Shown in pieces: positions 23,314 through 33,695 of a DNA stretch of 56,091 nucleotides. Every line of letters begins with the position of its first letter. Position 1 is the first letter of the stretch. The translations under genes were made by a program, and so were the position numbers. The notes under the pieces were generated by a model that did no database searches, was not told where the DNA came from, and worked only from the letters and a program-made list of their open reading frames with translations. Source of the DNA: an uncultured Prevotellaceae bacterium (GTDB taxonomy: Bacteria; Bacteroidota; Bacteroidia; Bacteroidales; Muribaculaceae). Location of the stretch: contig CAMVBJ010000021.1 of NCBI GenBank assembly GCA_947165675.1, positions 1-56,091 of the forward strand. The letters are read 5' to 3'.

Positions 23314-25695
23314 ATGAAATTCCATTTCCGCATATTGTCACTGCTTGCGTGCTTGTTGTGCGCCATGACAGTGTATTCTCAAGTCAAGATTACAGGTAAA
23401 GTCGTTGATGCCGCTGGAGAGCCCATCGAATTTGCCACGGTCCGCCTGTTAGGCACCGCTGTGGGTACAAACACTGATACCCAGGGCGCCTATGAGATGA
23501 CAGTTCCCAAGGCAGACACCCTGATGGTGGAATTTTCCTGCTTGGGCTACTCGACGGTGACACGCCAGCTCATCAAGCCCGAGGGTACCGTGACCATTAA
23601 CCCCAAGCTGTATGAAAAAACGCTTGAATTGGGTGAAGTGGAAATCACCGAGTATAAGAAGCAGACTAACGGTATGCAAGGCATCGATGTCGAGATGCTG
23701 AAACGCACCCCCGATGCCTCGGGCGGCAGCGTTGAGGCAGTGCTGACCACCATGGCGGGTGTGAGCTCCAAGAATGAGCTGAGTTCGCAATACATGGTGC
23801 GTGGCGGCTCCTACGACGAGAACAGCGTCTATATCAACGGCATCGAGGTCTATCGTCCACAGTTGATCAGTTCGGGCCAACAGGAGGGCATGAGCATCAT
23901 CAACCCCGACATGGTGCGCAAGGTCGATTTCTCGACAGGTGGCTTCAGCGCCGCCTATGGCGACCGCATGTCGTCGGTTCTCGACATCACTTACCGCGAA
24001 CCCGAAGCCTTTGAGGGTGCACTGGCCGCCAGCCTGCAGGGCGGTAGCCTGATGCTGGGTCATAGCACGCACCATTACTCCCAAATGCATGGCATACGTT
24101 ACAAGCGCAACTCGTCACTGATGGGTTCGCTGGAAAGCAAGGGCGAGTACGATCCGCAATACTTTGACTACCAGACAAGCCTCGTGTTCAAGCCGACCGA
24201 CAAGCTGCGCATTGCCCTGCTGGGCAACGTCAGCATCAACGATTACCGTTTCACGCCCGTAAACCGTGAGACCAGCTTCGGTACCAGCGAGGATGTGAAG
24301 TCGTTTACGGTCTATTTTGATGGCTACGAGAAAGATAAATTCCAGACCTACTTTGGCGCGGGTGCTGTCACCTATGCATTCAATAACAGGGGAACCGATC
24401 TCACACTGCAAGCCTCGGGTTACCGAACCGACGAGCTGGTATCCTATGACATCCACGGGGAGTACTGGCTTGACCAGGCAGGTCAGGAACTGGGCGTGGG
24501 CAAGTACCACGAGCACGAGCGCACACGCTTAAAGATGAACGTGATGGACCTGACCCTGAGAGGCAACGTCGGCATCAACAATAACAGCATCTCCTATGGT
24601 ATCTCGATGCGCAAGGAGGACATCTATGACCGCTCACGCCAGTGGCAATGGCGAGATAGCGCAGGCTATTCACTGCCCCACATCCCCAATCAGGTCAACG
24701 TCATCTTTACCGAGACGTCGAGCAACGACCTCAATACCACCCGCATCGCCGGTTGGCTCATGGATACGTGGCGATTTAACTCAGCCGCTGGTTACTGGTC
24801 GCTGAACGCGGGAGTGCGTCTGTCACACTGGAACTTCAACGGCGAGACCCTGATTTCGCCCCGCGTGAGTGTTGGCTTTGTTCCTGAGCGCAACGGCAAT
24901 TTGTCACTGCGACTCGCTGGTGGAGTCTATTATCAAGCTCCATTCTATAAAGAATACCGCCAGCAGATTATGGACACCCTGGGTAACCGCAACATCTTGT
25001 TGAACAAGGACATCAAGTCGCAGCGCAGCATCCAGGTCATCCTGGGCAGCGACTACACCTTCCGCGCTCTGGACCGTCCCTTCAAGTTCACTGCCGAGGC
25101 CTATTACAAGAACCTGTCAAACCTCATCCCCTACGAGATCGACAACCTCAAGCTTGTCTATAGCGGTGTCAATTCATCCAAGGGCTACATTGCCGGTATC
25201 GACATGAAGCTCTTCGGCCAATTTGTTGAGGGCACTGACTCCTGGCTCAGCTTCTCACTGATGAAGACCCAGGAGGACCTGAACGGTATCAAAGTGCCAC
25301 GCCCCACCGACCAGCGCTACAGCATCGCCTTGTTTTTTACCGACTATTTCCCCAACATCCCGCGGTTGAAGTTCAGCCTTAAGGGCATCATCAGCGACGG
25401 ACTGCCCACCACAGCCCCCCACTTGACTCGTGCCGACTCCTACGTGCGCCAGCCGTCCTACAAGCGTGTGGATGTGGGACTGAGCTATGAACTCATCGGC
25501 AAGGAGCATCGTCCTCACAGCGGATTTTTCAGCCACTTCAAGGAGATGTGGCTCGGACTGGACTGCTTCAATCTCATGGACATTTCCAACGTGAGCAGCT
25601 ACTACTGGGTCACCGACGTCAACAACATCCAGTACGCCGTCCCCAACTACCTGACCCGTCGCCAGCTCAACGTCCGCCTCTCCGCCACCTTCTAA
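23314..25695 (+). CDS. TonB-dependent outer-membrane receptor
   Basis: A 793-residue receptor: signal peptide (about 1-22), carboxypeptidase-regulatory-like domain (KITGKVVDAAGEPIEFATV, about 24-105), plug domain (RTPDASGGSVEAVLTTMAGV, SSQYMVRGGSYDENSVYING) and a beta barrel ending RRQLNVRLSATF with terminal Phe. There is no SusD partner next to it, so it is not a standard SusCD pair; iron chelates, vitamins or peptides are possible cargo. It stands 79 bases after DUF4292 with no clear promoter of its own. Confidence 0.92.
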   Translation: MKFHFRILSLLACLLCAMTVYSQVKITGKVVDAAGEPIEFATVRLLGTAVGTNTDTQGAYEMTVPKADTLMVEFSCLGYSTVTRQLIKPEGTVTINPKLYEKTLELGEVEITEYKKQTNGMQGIDVEMLKRTPDASGGSVEAVLTTMAGVSSKNELSSQYMVRGGSYDENSVYINGIEVYRPQLISSGQQEGMSIINPDMVRKVDFSTGGFSAAYGDRMSSVLDITYREPEAFEGALAASLQGGSLMLGHSTHHYSQMHGIRYKRNSSLMGSLESKGEYDPQYFDYQTSLVFKPTDKLRIALLGNVSINDYRFTPVNRETSFGTSEDVKSFTVYFDGYEKDKFQTYFGAGAVTYAFNNRGTDLTLQASGYRTDELVSYDIHGEYWLDQAGQELGVGKYHEHERTRLKMNVMDLTLRGNVGINNNSISYGISMRKEDIYDRSRQWQWRDSAGYSLPHIPNQVNVIFTETSSNDLNTTRIAGWLMDTWRFNSAAGYWSLNAGVRLSHWNFNGETLISPRVSVGFVPERNGNLSLRLAGGVYYQAPFYKEYRQQIMDTLGNRNILLNKDIKSQRSIQVILGSDYTFRALDRPFKFTAEAYYKNLSNLIPYEIDNLKLVYSGVNSSKGYIAGIDMKLFGQFVEGTDSWLSFSLMKTQEDLNGIKVPRPTDQRYSIALFFTDYFPNIPRLKFSLKGIISDGLPTTAPHLTRADSYVRQPSYKRVDVGLSYELIGKEHRPHSGFFSHFKEMWLGLDCFNLMDISNVSSYYWVTDVNNIQYAVPNYLTRRQLNVRLSATF

Positions 25696-25740
25696 ATCAC
25701 AGTTGCGCGTAAGTATAGATAAAAAATCGCCAGCATCATA

Positions 25741-25770
25741 TTGTCATAAGGGTAAAAATTGTTACCTTTG
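25741..25770 (+). promoter_or_regulatory. Promoter of the ROK kinase gene
   Basis: TTG (25741-25743), 19 bp, TACCTTTG (25763-25770). It implies a leader of about 50 bases before the ATG at 25828. Confidence 0.82.
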
Positions 25771-25827
25771 TGCTTCAAGTATGTAACAACATTATATTAT
25801 CAACTTATAAAAAAGAGAACCAAAATC

Positions 25828-26790
25828 ATGGCAAAACCTTATGTTATCGGTATCGACATGGGCGGGACTAACACCGTCTTTGGCATCGTGGACGCTCGCG
25901 GCAATGTGATTGCCAGCAGTTCTATCAAGACTGCTAAGCACAGCGATTTTAATGACTATATCGACGAGTTGCACACCGAGCTGTCACGCTTGATGAAGGA
26001 CAATGATGTTGAGGACAAGATCAACGGCATCGGCATCGGCGCCCCTAACGGCAACTACTATACTGGCTTGATCGACCAGGCTCCCAACCTGCCCTGGCCC
26101 ACCCCCATCCCCCTGGCCGAGATGGTGACCAAGAAATTTGGCATCCCCTGTGTGATCACCAATGACGCTAACGCAGCCGCTATCGGCGAGATGACCTATG
26201 GCGTGGCTCGCGGCATGAAGGATTTCATCATGATCACGCTGGGCACAGGTGTGGGTAGCGGTATCGTGGTAAATGGCCAGATGGTGTATGGCCACGACGG
26301 CTTTGCCGGTGAACTGGGCCACGTGATCGTTAAGCGCACCAACGGCCGAGTGTGTGGCTGTGGCCGCACGGGATGTCTGGAGGCTTACTGCTCTGCAACT
26401 GGTGTGGCTCGCACTGCACGCGAGTTCCTGGAATTGAGAAATGAACCATCAAAGCTGCGCGACTATGACATTGAGGCCATCACGAGCAAGGATGTGTATG
26501 ACTGCGCTATGGCTGGTGACAAGTTGGCTAAGGAGATATTCAACTACACTGGCACCATCCTGGGTGAGGCGCTGGCCGACTTCACCAACTTCTCGAGCCC
26601 TGAGGCATTTGTGCTCTTCGGTGGTCTAACCAAGAGCGGTGACCTGATTATGAATCCGGTTAAGGAGGCATTTGATCGCAACGTGCTGGGCATCTACAAG
26701 GGCAAGGTGAAAATCCTCATCAGCGAGCTCAAGGAGAGCGATGCGGCAGTGTTAGGTGCGAGCGCACTGGGTTGGGAAGTGAAGGAATGA
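25828..26790 (+). CDS. ROK-family sugar kinase, probably glucokinase
   Basis: A 320-residue kinase. It has the phosphate loop GIDMGGTNT near the start, the catalytic TNDANAAAIGE, GTGVGSGIVVNG, and the zinc-binding CGCGRTGCLEAY that defines the ROK family. Glucose is the most common substrate for this type, but N-acetyl-sugars are possible. The frame extends 23 codons upstream through the promoter; MAKPYVIG at 25828 is the start. Confidence 0.9.
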   Translation: MAKPYVIGIDMGGTNTVFGIVDARGNVIASSSIKTAKHSDFNDYIDELHTELSRLMKDNDVEDKINGIGIGAPNGNYYTGLIDQAPNLPWPTPIPLAEMVTKKFGIPCVITNDANAAAIGEMTYGVARGMKDFIMITLGTGVGSGIVVNGQMVYGHDGFAGELGHVIVKRTNGRVCGCGRTGCLEAYCSATGVARTAREFLELRNEPSKLRDYDIEAITSKDVYDCAMAGDKLAKEIFNYTGTILGEALADFTNFSSPEAFVLFGGLTKSGDLIMNPVKEAFDRNVLGIYKGKVKILISELKESDAAVLGASALGWEVKE

Positions 26791-26809
26791 TTCAACCTGC
26801 ATTGAGATC

Positions 26810-27160
26810 ATGAAACTTATCACATCACTGCTGACAGCCGCAATGGCGATAGCCTGTCTGTCATCTTGCAACGAGAAGCCAAGGCATTACACGTTTATTC
26901 AAAACATGTCGGACGGCAAGCAGATTGTCGAACAGATTGACGCTAAAAATGACACTGTCGCGCTAAACCTGTTCCTGGACCGCATGACCAAGGCGATTGT
27001 CGATAATCTGGAAGATAGCGACAGCACGAGCGCTAAAGTTGAATCGACGTATATCATATCACCAGACGGTGACACGTTGAACACCAACTTGGAACTCACA
27101 CAAGCCATTGAGAAGCAGATCCTGAATACACAGAAGAAGGGCGCCGTCCCCACTCGATAA
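26810..27160 (+). CDS. Small lipoprotein of unknown function
   Basis: A 116-residue lipoprotein (signal ending CLSSC, Cys20) with a short acidic mature part; no family recognised. It is 19 bases after the ROK kinase and probably co-transcribed, ending at the terminator at 27196-27239. Confidence 0.75.
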   Translation: MKLITSLLTAAMAIACLSSCNEKPRHYTFIQNMSDGKQIVEQIDAKNDTVALNLFLDRMTKAIVDNLEDSDSTSAKVESTYIISPDGDTLNTNLELTQAIEKQILNTQKKGAVPTR

Positions 27161-27195
27161 CAACCAGGGCGCGGTTAACTTCTGAGAGTATGATC

Positions 27196-27239
27196 AAAAA
27201 ACACCCCCGTACACAACCAGTGTACAAGGGTGTTTTTTT
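27196..27239. terminator. Bidirectional terminator
   Basis: AAAAAACACCC and CGTACAC pair across a short loop with GTGTAC and GGGTGTTTTTTT, giving a GC core flanked by A and T runs. It serves the rightward lipoprotein gene and the leftward ribosomal superoperon, which ends at 27331. Confidence 0.85.
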
Positions 27240-27330
27240 GATATGAATTAGTCTCTTAAAGAGAGCGGCCTTATCGCGACAAGACCGCTGTCTCTTATGT
27301 TGCCTTGAGTAGTTGTTATATTTTTTTGAA

Positions 27331-27813
27331 TTACTCTTCGGTCTTGGGAGCTTCCTCGGTAGCAGCGGCTGCAGCGGGAGCAGCTTTCTTGCGGCTACGA
27401 CGGGTGGTCTTCTTGGGAGCAGCCTTCTCCTGGTTCTTAGCCTCGAGCATAGCCTCATTGAAGTCAACGAGCTCAATGAAGCAGGTCTTAGCGTTGTCAC
27501 CCAGACGGTTGCCGAGCTTCAGGATGCGGGTGTAGCCACCGGGACGGTCGGCCACCTTAGCGGCAACGGTCGAGAAGAGTTCCTTGACGGCCTCCTTGTT
27601 CTGGAGGTGCTTGAAGACGAGGCGGCGCGAAGCGGTGGTGTCGTCCTTGGTCCTGTTAATCAGGGGCTCGGCATACACGCGCAGGGCTTTAGCCTTGGCG
27701 AGGGTCGTGATGATGCGCTTGTGCATGATGAGGGAGATGGTCATGTTGGCCAACATGGCATCACGGTGGGCGCTCTTACGGCTCAGGTGGTTGAATTTCT
27801 TATTGTGTCTCAT
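27331..27813 (-). CDS. rplQ: 50S ribosomal protein bL17
   Basis: Last gene of the superoperon. The bL17 core ([24 protein letters not shown]-like [25 protein letters not shown]) fills about the first 125 residues. The rest of the 160 residues is a Lys/Arg then Ala/Glu-rich tail, a Bacteroidota-type extension. It lies 6 bases after rpoA. Confidence 0.97.
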   Translation of the reverse strand: MRHNKKFNHLSRKSAHRDAMLANMTISLIMHKRIITTLAKAKALRVYAEPLINRTKDDTTASRRLVFKHLQNKEAVKELFSTVAAKVADRPGGYTRILKLGNRLGDNAKTCFIELVDFNEAMLEAKNQEKAAPKKTTRRSRKKAAPAAAAATEEAPKTEE

Positions 27814-27819
27814 CGTTTT

Positions 27820-28812
27820 TTACTCTTTTTCTAATTTGTATTTAGTGATATCCATGCCAAAGTGCAGATTGAGTGTGGCCAACAGCTCCTCAAGCTCGCT
27901 GAGTGACTTCTTACCGAAGTTGCGGAACTTGAGCAGGTCGGTCTTGTTGAAGACCACGAGTTCTCCAAGCGTCTCGACTTCTGCCGACTTCAGGCAGTTG
28001 AGAGCGCGAACAGAGAGGTCCATGTCAACAAGTTTGGTCTTAAGGAGCTGACGCATCTTGAGTACTTCCTCGTCAAACTCCTCGTTGCCGTTGCTCTCGG
28101 TGTTATCGAGAACGATTTCACGATCGGTGAAGAGCTGGAAGTGCTGAATCAAGATTTCGGCAGCGCCCTTGAGAGCGTCCTTAGGATGAATGGAGCCATC
28201 GGTAGTGATCTCGATAATGAGCTTCTCGTAGTCGGTCTTCTGCTCGACACGGAAGTTCTCGACGGCGGTCTTCACGTTCAAGATGGGCGTGTAGATCGAG
28301 TCGATGGCGATCACGTCGATGGGGTCATTGGCGTTGCGGTTCTCCTCGGCAGGGAGGTATCCCCTACCCTTGTTGATTGAGAGCTCAATCTGGAAACCGC
28401 AAGAGGGGTCGATGTGACAAATCTCAAGCTCGGGGTTAAGCACCTCGAATGCACTGAGTACCTTGCCGATGTCGCCCGCCTTGAAGACGCTTTGACCTGA
28501 AACCTTGACAACGGCCTTCTCGGTGTCGGTATCTTCAACAATGCGTTTGAGTCTCACCTTCTTGAGGTTAAGGATGATATTGGTAACATCTTCCTTGACA
28601 CCCGTGATGGTTGCGAACTCATGCTGCACGCCGTCAATGCGGATGCTGCAGATTGCGAAGCCTTCGAGTCCAGAGAGGAGAATGCGGCGCAGAGCATTAC
28701 CGATGGTAATACCGTAACCAGGCTCCAAGGGTCGGAACTCGAATTTGCCGAACGAGTTGTCGGCTTCCAACATTAAGACTTTGTCGGGTTTCTGAAATGC
28801 TAAAATAGCCAT
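27820..28812 (-). CDS. rpoA: RNA polymerase alpha subunit
   Basis: A 330-residue subunit that starts assembly of RNA polymerase and contacts promoter DNA and activators. The N-domain (about 1-235) shows [22 protein letters not shown]; the C-domain (about 255-320) has [20 protein letters not shown] and [19 protein letters not shown]. Twelve bases after rpsD, as in the classical alpha operon. Confidence 0.98.
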   Translation of the reverse strand: MAILAFQKPDKVLMLEADNSFGKFEFRPLEPGYGITIGNALRRILLSGLEGFAICSIRIDGVQHEFATITGVKEDVTNIILNLKKVRLKRIVEDTDTEKAVVKVSGQSVFKAGDIGKVLSAFEVLNPELEICHIDPSCGFQIELSINKGRGYLPAEENRNANDPIDVIAIDSIYTPILNVKTAVENFRVEQKTDYEKLIIEITTDGSIHPKDALKGAAEILIQHFQLFTDREIVLDNTESNGNEEFDEEVLKMRQLLKTKLVDMDLSVRALNCLKSAEVETLGELVVFNKTDLLKFRNFGKKSLSELEELLATLNLHFGMDITKYKLEKE

Positions 28813-28823
28813 GGATAAAAATT

Positions 28824-29432
28824 TTACTGTTTAGAATACAACTCGACGATCAACTGCTCCTTGATGTTCTCAGGGATATCCTCACGAACGGGCATGTGCA
28901 AGAGCTTGCCACCCTTTACACTTTCATCCCATTCGATCCAGGGATACTTGCTGTGGTTGAAGCCTGCAAGAGCGTCCTGGATAACCTCCAGAGACTTGGA
29001 CTTCTCACGAACAGCAACAATCTGACCCTCGCTCACCGAGTAGGAAGGAATATTGACAACCTTACCGTCAACGGTGATGTGGCGGTGCAGGACGATCTGA
29101 CGTGCAGCAGCACGGGTGGGAGCGATGCCCAGACGATAAACGACGTTGTCGAGCCTTGCTTCGAGCAATTGCAGGAGCACCTCACCAGTAACACCCTTCA
29201 TGCGAGAAGCCTTGTTGAAGAGGTTGCGGAACTGACGTTCAAGAACGCCATAGGTGTATTTTGCTTTCTGTTTTTCGCGAAGCTGAGTGCCATACTCGCT
29301 CATCTTCCTGCGACGGTTGGCACCATGCTGGCCCGGGGGATAATTCTTCTTGGCAAAGTACTTGTCTTCACCGAAGATGGGTTCACCCAGTTTGCGGGCA
29401 ATTTTAGATTTTGGACCGGTGTATCTAGCCAT
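28824..29432 (-). CDS. rpsD: 30S ribosomal protein uS4
   Basis: A 202-residue primary 16S rRNA binder that nucleates the 30S body. It has [17 protein letters not shown] and the S4 RNA-binding domain ([34 protein letters not shown]). It lacks the zinc cysteines of some uS4 forms. A 173-base gap separates it from rpsK; I see no gene or hairpin there. Confidence 0.97.
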   Translation of the reverse strand: MARYTGPKSKIARKLGEPIFGEDKYFAKKNYPPGQHGANRRRKMSEYGTQLREKQKAKYTYGVLERQFRNLFNKASRMKGVTGEVLLQLLEARLDNVVYRLGIAPTRAAARQIVLHRHITVDGKVVNIPSYSVSEGQIVAVREKSKSLEVIQDALAGFNHSKYPWIEWDESVKGGKLLHMPVREDIPENIKEQLIVELYSKQ

Positions 29433-29605
29433 AGTCTTCTTTTAAAAATAAATTTACTGTTGTGAATTGGAATCGCTTCAGTGCAGCCGCGATTGCAGAG
29501 AGGTCGTTAAAAAATGCAATCCATTCACTGATAGAGATTCGCGAAAAAGTTTGTTAATAAAAACTGTTAAAACAGATGTTGCGACGAGCGAAGCGCCTAA
29601 ATCTC

Positions 29606-29995
29606 TTAGACCCTTCTTCTCTTGGGAGGACGGCAGCCGTTGTGGGGCAGCGGCGTGACGTCGATGATCTCGGTAACTGCAATGCCTGCGCCATGGATAG
29701 TGCGGATAGCTGACTCACGTCCATTACCCGGACCCTTGACATAGGCCTTCACCTTGCGCAAACCGAGGTCGTAAGCGACCTTTGCGCAATCTTCGGCAGC
29801 CATTTGGGCAGCGTAGGGCGTGTTCTTCTTAGAACCGCGGAAGCCCATCTTGCCAGCCGAGGACCACGAAATTACCTGTCCCTCACCGTTAGCGAGGCAC
29901 ACAATGATGTTGTTGAATGAAGAATGCACGTGCAGTTGACCAACACCGTCAACACGAACGACTCTCTTCTTAGCTGCGACTGTCTTTTTAGCCAT
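29606..29995 (-). CDS. rpsK: 30S ribosomal protein uS11
   Basis: A 129-residue platform protein near the Shine-Dalgarno helix. The core [27 protein letters not shown], and the end [18 protein letters not shown] are typical. Fifteen bases after rpsM. Confidence 0.97.
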   Translation of the reverse strand: MAKKTVAAKKRVVRVDGVGQLHVHSSFNNIIVCLANGEGQVISWSSAGKMGFRGSKKNTPYAAQMAAEDCAKVAYDLGLRKVKAYVKGPGNGRESAIRTIHGAGIAVTEIIDVTPLPHNGCRPPKRRRV

Positions 29996-30010
29996 AGTAA
30001 TTCAATAATG

Positions 30011-30391
30011 TTATTTAGTAGCTTTCTTCTTGTTAGCAACAGTTTTCTTGCGTCCCTTGCGGGTACGAGCATTGTTCTTGGTGCTCTGACCACGAACGGG
30101 GAGACCGTTGCGGTGACGGATGCCACGATAGCAACCGATATCCATCAGTCGCTTGATGTTCATCTGGACCTCGCTGCGCAGGTCACCTTCTACCTTGTAT
30201 TCGTTACCGATCACCTCACGCACTGCGGCTGCCTCGGCATCGGTCCAATCCTTCACGCGGGTGTTCTCATCGACACCAGCCTTCTTGAGGATTGTAGCGG
30301 CTGAGCTGCGCCCGATACCAAAGATGTAGGTCAAGGCGATGACGCCGCGCTTGTTTTGGGGAATATCAACCCCGACAATTCTTACTGCCAT
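30011..30391 (-). CDS. rpsM: 30S ribosomal protein uS13
   Basis: A 126-residue head protein that contacts the 50S subunit and P-site t[23 protein letters not shown], the [20 protein letters not shown] segment and a Lys-rich tail are standard. A candidate promoter box lies 22 bases upstream. Confidence 0.97.
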   Translation of the reverse strand: MAVRIVGVDIPQNKRGVIALTYIFGIGRSSAATILKKAGVDENTRVKDWTDAEAAAVREVIGNEYKVEGDLRSEVQMNIKRLMDIGCYRGIRHRNGLPVRGQSTKNNARTRKGRKKTVANKKKATK

Positions 30392-30413
30392 ATATCTAAT
30401 TCAAAATTTTTTG

Positions 30414-30421
30414 CAAAGTTA
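30414..30421 (-). promoter_or_regulatory. Candidate internal promoter of the alpha operon
   Basis: TAACTTTG in the gap between rpmJ and rpsM, 22 bases before the rpsM ATG, with an A/T-rich run upstream but no TTG at the right distance. It could give extra rpsM-rpsK-rpsD-rpoA-rplQ transcript. Confidence 0.4.
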
Positions 30422-30431
30422 ATACTTTTTT

Positions 30432-30548
30432 TTATCCCTGACGCTGTTTGAACTTGGGATTTTTTTTGTTAATCACATAAAGGCGCCCTTTGCGACGAAC
30501 GATCTTGCAGTCCTCGTTGCGCTTCTTAATAGATGCTCTAACTTTCAT
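30432..30548 (-). CDS. rpmJ: 50S ribosomal protein bL36
   Basis: A 38-residue protein, one of the smallest in the ribosome. It begins [10 protein letters not shown] and ends PKFKQRQG. Of the usual zinc ligands (three Cys and one His) only one Cys remains, so this is the zinc-free form. It is 17 bases after infA. Confidence 0.95.
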   Translation of the reverse strand: MKVRASIKKRNEDCKIVRRKGRLYVINKKNPKFKQRQG

Positions 30549-30565
30549 AATATGTTGTGATTTAG

Positions 30566-30784
30566 TTATTTGTATCGAAATGAGATTCTTCCTTTAGACA
30601 AATCGTAGGGTGACATTTCCACTCTCACCTTGTCACCAGGCAAAATTTTAATATAATGCATTCTCATCTTGCCGCTGATGTGAGCGGTGATCTGGTGTCC
30701 ATTCTCAAGCTCCACACGGAACATGGCATTGGACAATGCCTCAACGATTGTGCCGTCTAATTCAATTGCAGTCTGTTTTGCCAT
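30566..30784 (-). CDS. infA: Translation initiation factor IF-1
   Basis: A 72-residue OB-fold protein that binds the 30S A site during initiation. [34 protein letters not shown] and the end KGRISFRYK match the family. Between map and rpmJ as usual. Confidence 0.97.
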   Translation of the reverse strand: MAKQTAIELDGTIVEALSNAMFRVELENGHQITAHISGKMRMHYIKILPGDKVRVEMSPYDLSKGRISFRYK

Positions 30785-30840
30785 ATAAAATCTATTAATT
30801 AACGTTTACTGGATTCTTTAAAAAGTCAGTTTTATTTCAA

Positions 30841-31626
30841 TCAGATAAACCGGTCACCGAGAACCTCCTGGATTCCATCGAAGGAGGACAGGATGTCGGC
30901 CTTGCCATGATGGATGGCAATGGAGTGCTCAAAGTGAGCACTGGGTTTGCGGTCGCGAGTACGGGTTGTCCATCCGTCGCGCTCGGTAATGATGTTCTTG
31001 CCACCCATGTTGATCATGGGCTCGATGGCAATTGTCATGCCATTGCGCAGGAGGGGTCCTGTTCCACGACGTCCATAATTAGGCACCTCGGGATCCTCGT
31101 GCAGCTTGCGCCCCACTCCATGACCAGTCATCTCACGGACGACGCTGTAATTGCGTCGCTCACAGTACTGCTGGATGGCATTGGAGATATCTCCGATGCG
31201 ATTGCCAGCCACTGCGTGCTCGATGCCGACATAGAGTGACTCCTTAGTCGTGCGCAGGAGCTGCTTGGTCTCTTCGGCAACCTCACCGACACAGAAGGTG
31301 TAGGTGCTGTCGCCGTTGAACCCCTCGGGGGTGACGGCACCACAGTCACAGGACACGATGTCGCCATCCTCGAGAACGTAGTTCGACGGGATGCCGTGCA
31401 CTACAACCTCGTTGACCGAGGTGCAGAGCGTGGCGGGAAAGCCATACAAGCCCTTAAAACCGGGCGTGCAGCCTTGGGACCGGATATACTCCTCGGCGAT
31501 TTGATCGAGACGACGGGTAGTAATACCCGGTTCAATCCACTTGGCCAGTTCGGCCAGGGTGCCAGCGACAACCAGATTGGCCTTGCGCAGCAACTCGATT
31601 TCCTCGTCGGTCTTGAGATATATCAT
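30841..31626 (-). CDS. map: Methionine aminopeptidase, type I
   Basis: Removes the initiator methionine from new proteins. The 261-residue enzyme has all five metal ligands: the two Asp in DIVSCDCGA and NGDSTYTF, His in GHGVGRKLHE, and Glu in AIEPM and FEHSI. It is the short form without an N-terminal extension. Located 46 bases after secY. Confidence 0.96.
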   Translation of the reverse strand: MIYLKTDEEIELLRKANLVVAGTLAELAKWIEPGITTRRLDQIAEEYIRSQGCTPGFKGLYGFPATLCTSVNEVVVHGIPSNYVLEDGDIVSCDCGAVTPEGFNGDSTYTFCVGEVAEETKQLLRTTKESLYVGIEHAVAGNRIGDISNAIQQYCERRNYSVVREMTGHGVGRKLHEDPEVPNYGRRGTGPLLRNGMTIAIEPMINMGGKNIITERDGWTTRTRDRKPSAHFEHSIAIHHGKADILSSFDGIQEVLGDRFI

Positions 31627-31672
31627 AATGCGATTGAAAAACTGCTTTTCAAGAAGTCCAGTTATACGTCAT

Positions 31673-33010
31673 TTAACGGGAACGACCCTTGATTTTACCA
31701 GACTTCATCAGACCATCGTAGTGGTGCATCATCAGATGGGTCTCAATCTGCTGGAGCGTGTCAAGAACAACACCCACGATAATGAGCAGTGAGGTTCCAC
31801 CGAAGAACTGAGCAAACTGCTGGTTGACACCAAAGTAGCGGGCAAATGCCGGCAGAATGGCGACGATACCGAGGAACAGTGAACCCGGCAGGGTGATGCG
31901 CGACATGATCGAGTCGAGATACTCAGCAGTCTTCTTACCAGGCTTGATGCCAGGGATGAAACCGCTGTTCTTCTTCATCTCTTCAGCCATCTGCGTGGGA
32001 CGCACGGTGATGGCAGTATAGAAATAGGTGAAGGCTACGATCATGAGGAAATAAACCACATTGTACCAGAAACCGTTCATGTCACCGAAGGTGCGCGAGA
32101 GTGAGCCGAGGAAACCAGCTTCATTCTGGCGTGCACCAAAACCGGCGAGGGTGATGGGGATGAACATGAGGGCCTGTGCAAAGATGATGGGCATCACGTT
32201 AGCAGCATTGACCTTCAATGGGATATACTGGCGAGCGCCACCATACTGCTTGTTGCCGACAATGCGCTTGGCATACTGCACGGGCACCTTACGTGTGCCT
32301 TGAGTAAGCATGACTGCACCTGCGGTAACAGCGAACAAGATAACGATCTCAACCAGGAACATTACGAGACCACCCTGAGCAGTGTTCAGACGGCCAGTAA
32401 ACTCTTGAACGATGGCTCCAGGGAAGCGAGCGAGGATACCCACCAAGATGATGATGGAAATACCGTTGCCGATACCCTTGTCGGTGATCTTTTCACCAAG
32501 CCACATAATCAACATCGCACCTGCGGTGAGGACGATAGACAGATAAATCATCATCAAGCCCGAAATGTTGGCATGACCACCGGCTGCATTAACCTGATAC
32601 TGGAGGTTCATCAGATAGGCAGGAGCCTGGATGAGAAGGATGAACACAGTGAGGTAACGGGTGTACTGATTGAGCTTCATGCGGCCACTCTCGCCCTCGC
32701 GCTGCATCTTCTGGAAGCTGGGCACGACCATACCCATCAATTGGATAACGATCGAGGCGGTGATGTAGGGCATGATACCCAATGCGAAGATCGAAGCCTG
32801 ACCGAACGCACCACCCGAGAACATGTCGAGCAGCTGCATCAGACCACTGTTAGTAAAGTTGCGCATGGCTTCCAAGTCGCTGGGATTGATACCCGGCAGT
32901 ACCACATGGCATCCAAAGCGATAAATCACAATGAACAGGAATGTGGTGATGAGGCGCTTGCGCAAGTCCTCGATCTTCCAGATGTTTTTTAGTGTTTCAA
33001 TGAGTTTCAT
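31673..33010 (-). CDS. secY: Protein translocase subunit SecY
   Basis: The 445-residue channel protein of the Sec translocon, with ten hydrophobic helices. The N-terminal IEDLRKRLITTFLFIVIYRF, the plug region after ILPGINP-like VLPGINPSDLEAM, and the C5 loop (RPTQMAEEMKKNSGFIPGI) are clear. Seven bases after rplO. Confidence 0.97.
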   Translation of the reverse strand: MKLIETLKNIWKIEDLRKRLITTFLFIVIYRFGCHVVLPGINPSDLEAMRNFTNSGLMQLLDMFSGGAFGQASIFALGIMPYITASIVIQLMGMVVPSFQKMQREGESGRMKLNQYTRYLTVFILLIQAPAYLMNLQYQVNAAGGHANISGLMMIYLSIVLTAGAMLIMWLGEKITDKGIGNGISIIILVGILARFPGAIVQEFTGRLNTAQGGLVMFLVEIVILFAVTAGAVMLTQGTRKVPVQYAKRIVGNKQYGGARQYIPLKVNAANVMPIIFAQALMFIPITLAGFGARQNEAGFLGSLSRTFGDMNGFWYNVVYFLMIVAFTYFYTAITVRPTQMAEEMKKNSGFIPGIKPGKKTAEYLDSIMSRITLPGSLFLGIVAILPAFARYFGVNQQFAQFFGGTSLLIIVGVVLDTLQQIETHLMMHHYDGLMKSGKIKGRSR

Positions 33011-33017
33011 CGTCGGG

Positions 33018-33464
33018 TTAGAGTTTTACGATTGAGCCACCGGCAGCGGTGATGATCTCCTCGGCCTTCTTGGAGAAGGCATGGGCTTCAACCTCAAGCT
33101 TGTGGCTGAGCTGACCCTGGCCCAAAATTTTAACAAGTTGGTTTTTACGTACCAAACCAGCCTCAAGAAGGTTGGCAACGGTAATTTTTTCGAGACTATT
33201 CTGCTCGGCGAGTGCTTCAAGCACAGCAACGTTTACGGCCTTATACTCCACACGGTTGATGTTCTTGAAACCACCCTTGGGGACACGACGCTGGAGAGGC
33301 ATCTGGCCGCCTTCGAAGCCGACCTTCTGCTTGTAACCCGAGCGCGACTTTGCACCCTTGTGACCACGAGTCGATGTACCGCCCTTGCCCGAACCGGGAC
33401 CGCGGCCGATGCGACTTTTCTTCTTATTTGAACCTACAGCAGGTTTTAAATCATGTAATTCCAT
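33018..33464 (-). CDS. rplO: 50S ribosomal protein uL15
   Basis: A 148-residue late assembly protein with the Gly/Arg-rich N-terminal extension (RIGRGPGSGKGGTSTRGHKG) that threads into 23S rRNA, followed by the globular domain. It is 31 bases after rpmD. Confidence 0.96.
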   Translation of the reverse strand: MELHDLKPAVGSNKKKSRIGRGPGSGKGGTSTRGHKGAKSRSGYKQKVGFEGGQMPLQRRVPKGGFKNINRVEYKAVNVAVLEALAEQNSLEKITVANLLEAGLVRKNQLVKILGQGQLSHKLEVEAHAFSKKAEEIITAAGGSIVKL

Positions 33465-33495
33465 AATGTTGTTTCTTGTTTTAAGAATTTAAGAA

Positions 33496-33678
33496 TTAAT
33501 CAACATTGGTGACTTCCACCAGATGACGAACTGCGTTAACCATACCCAGCACTTGAGGGGTTGCCTCAAGGGTAACGGTGTGGTTGAGTTTCCTCAGACC
33601 GAGGGCATCGAGGGTTCTCTTTTGGCGAGCCGGACGATTGATGCGGCTTTTCACTTGTTTAATCTGAATCTTTGCCAT
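33496..33678 (-). CDS. rpmD: 50S ribosomal protein uL30
   Basis: A 60-residue protein in the short bacterial form: IKQVKSRINRPARQKRTLDA, LGLRKLNHTV and a C-terminal MVNAVRHLVEV. Seventeen bases after rpsE. Confidence 0.96.
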   Translation of the reverse strand: MAKIQIKQVKSRINRPARQKRTLDALGLRKLNHTVTLEATPQVLGMVNAVRHLVEVTNVD

Positions 33679-33695
33679 AACTTTTCAACAAAAAT

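Noticed and set aside
23314-25695. SusC-type polysaccharide utilisation locus
   Set aside because: The receptor has no SusD neighbour, no glycoside hydrolase nearby, and the flanking genes are housekeeping.
32300-32992. Rightward 230-codon frame opposite secY
   Set aside because: Antisense shadow of a membrane protein; His/Asp/Glu-rich composition is what the complement of such codons gives.
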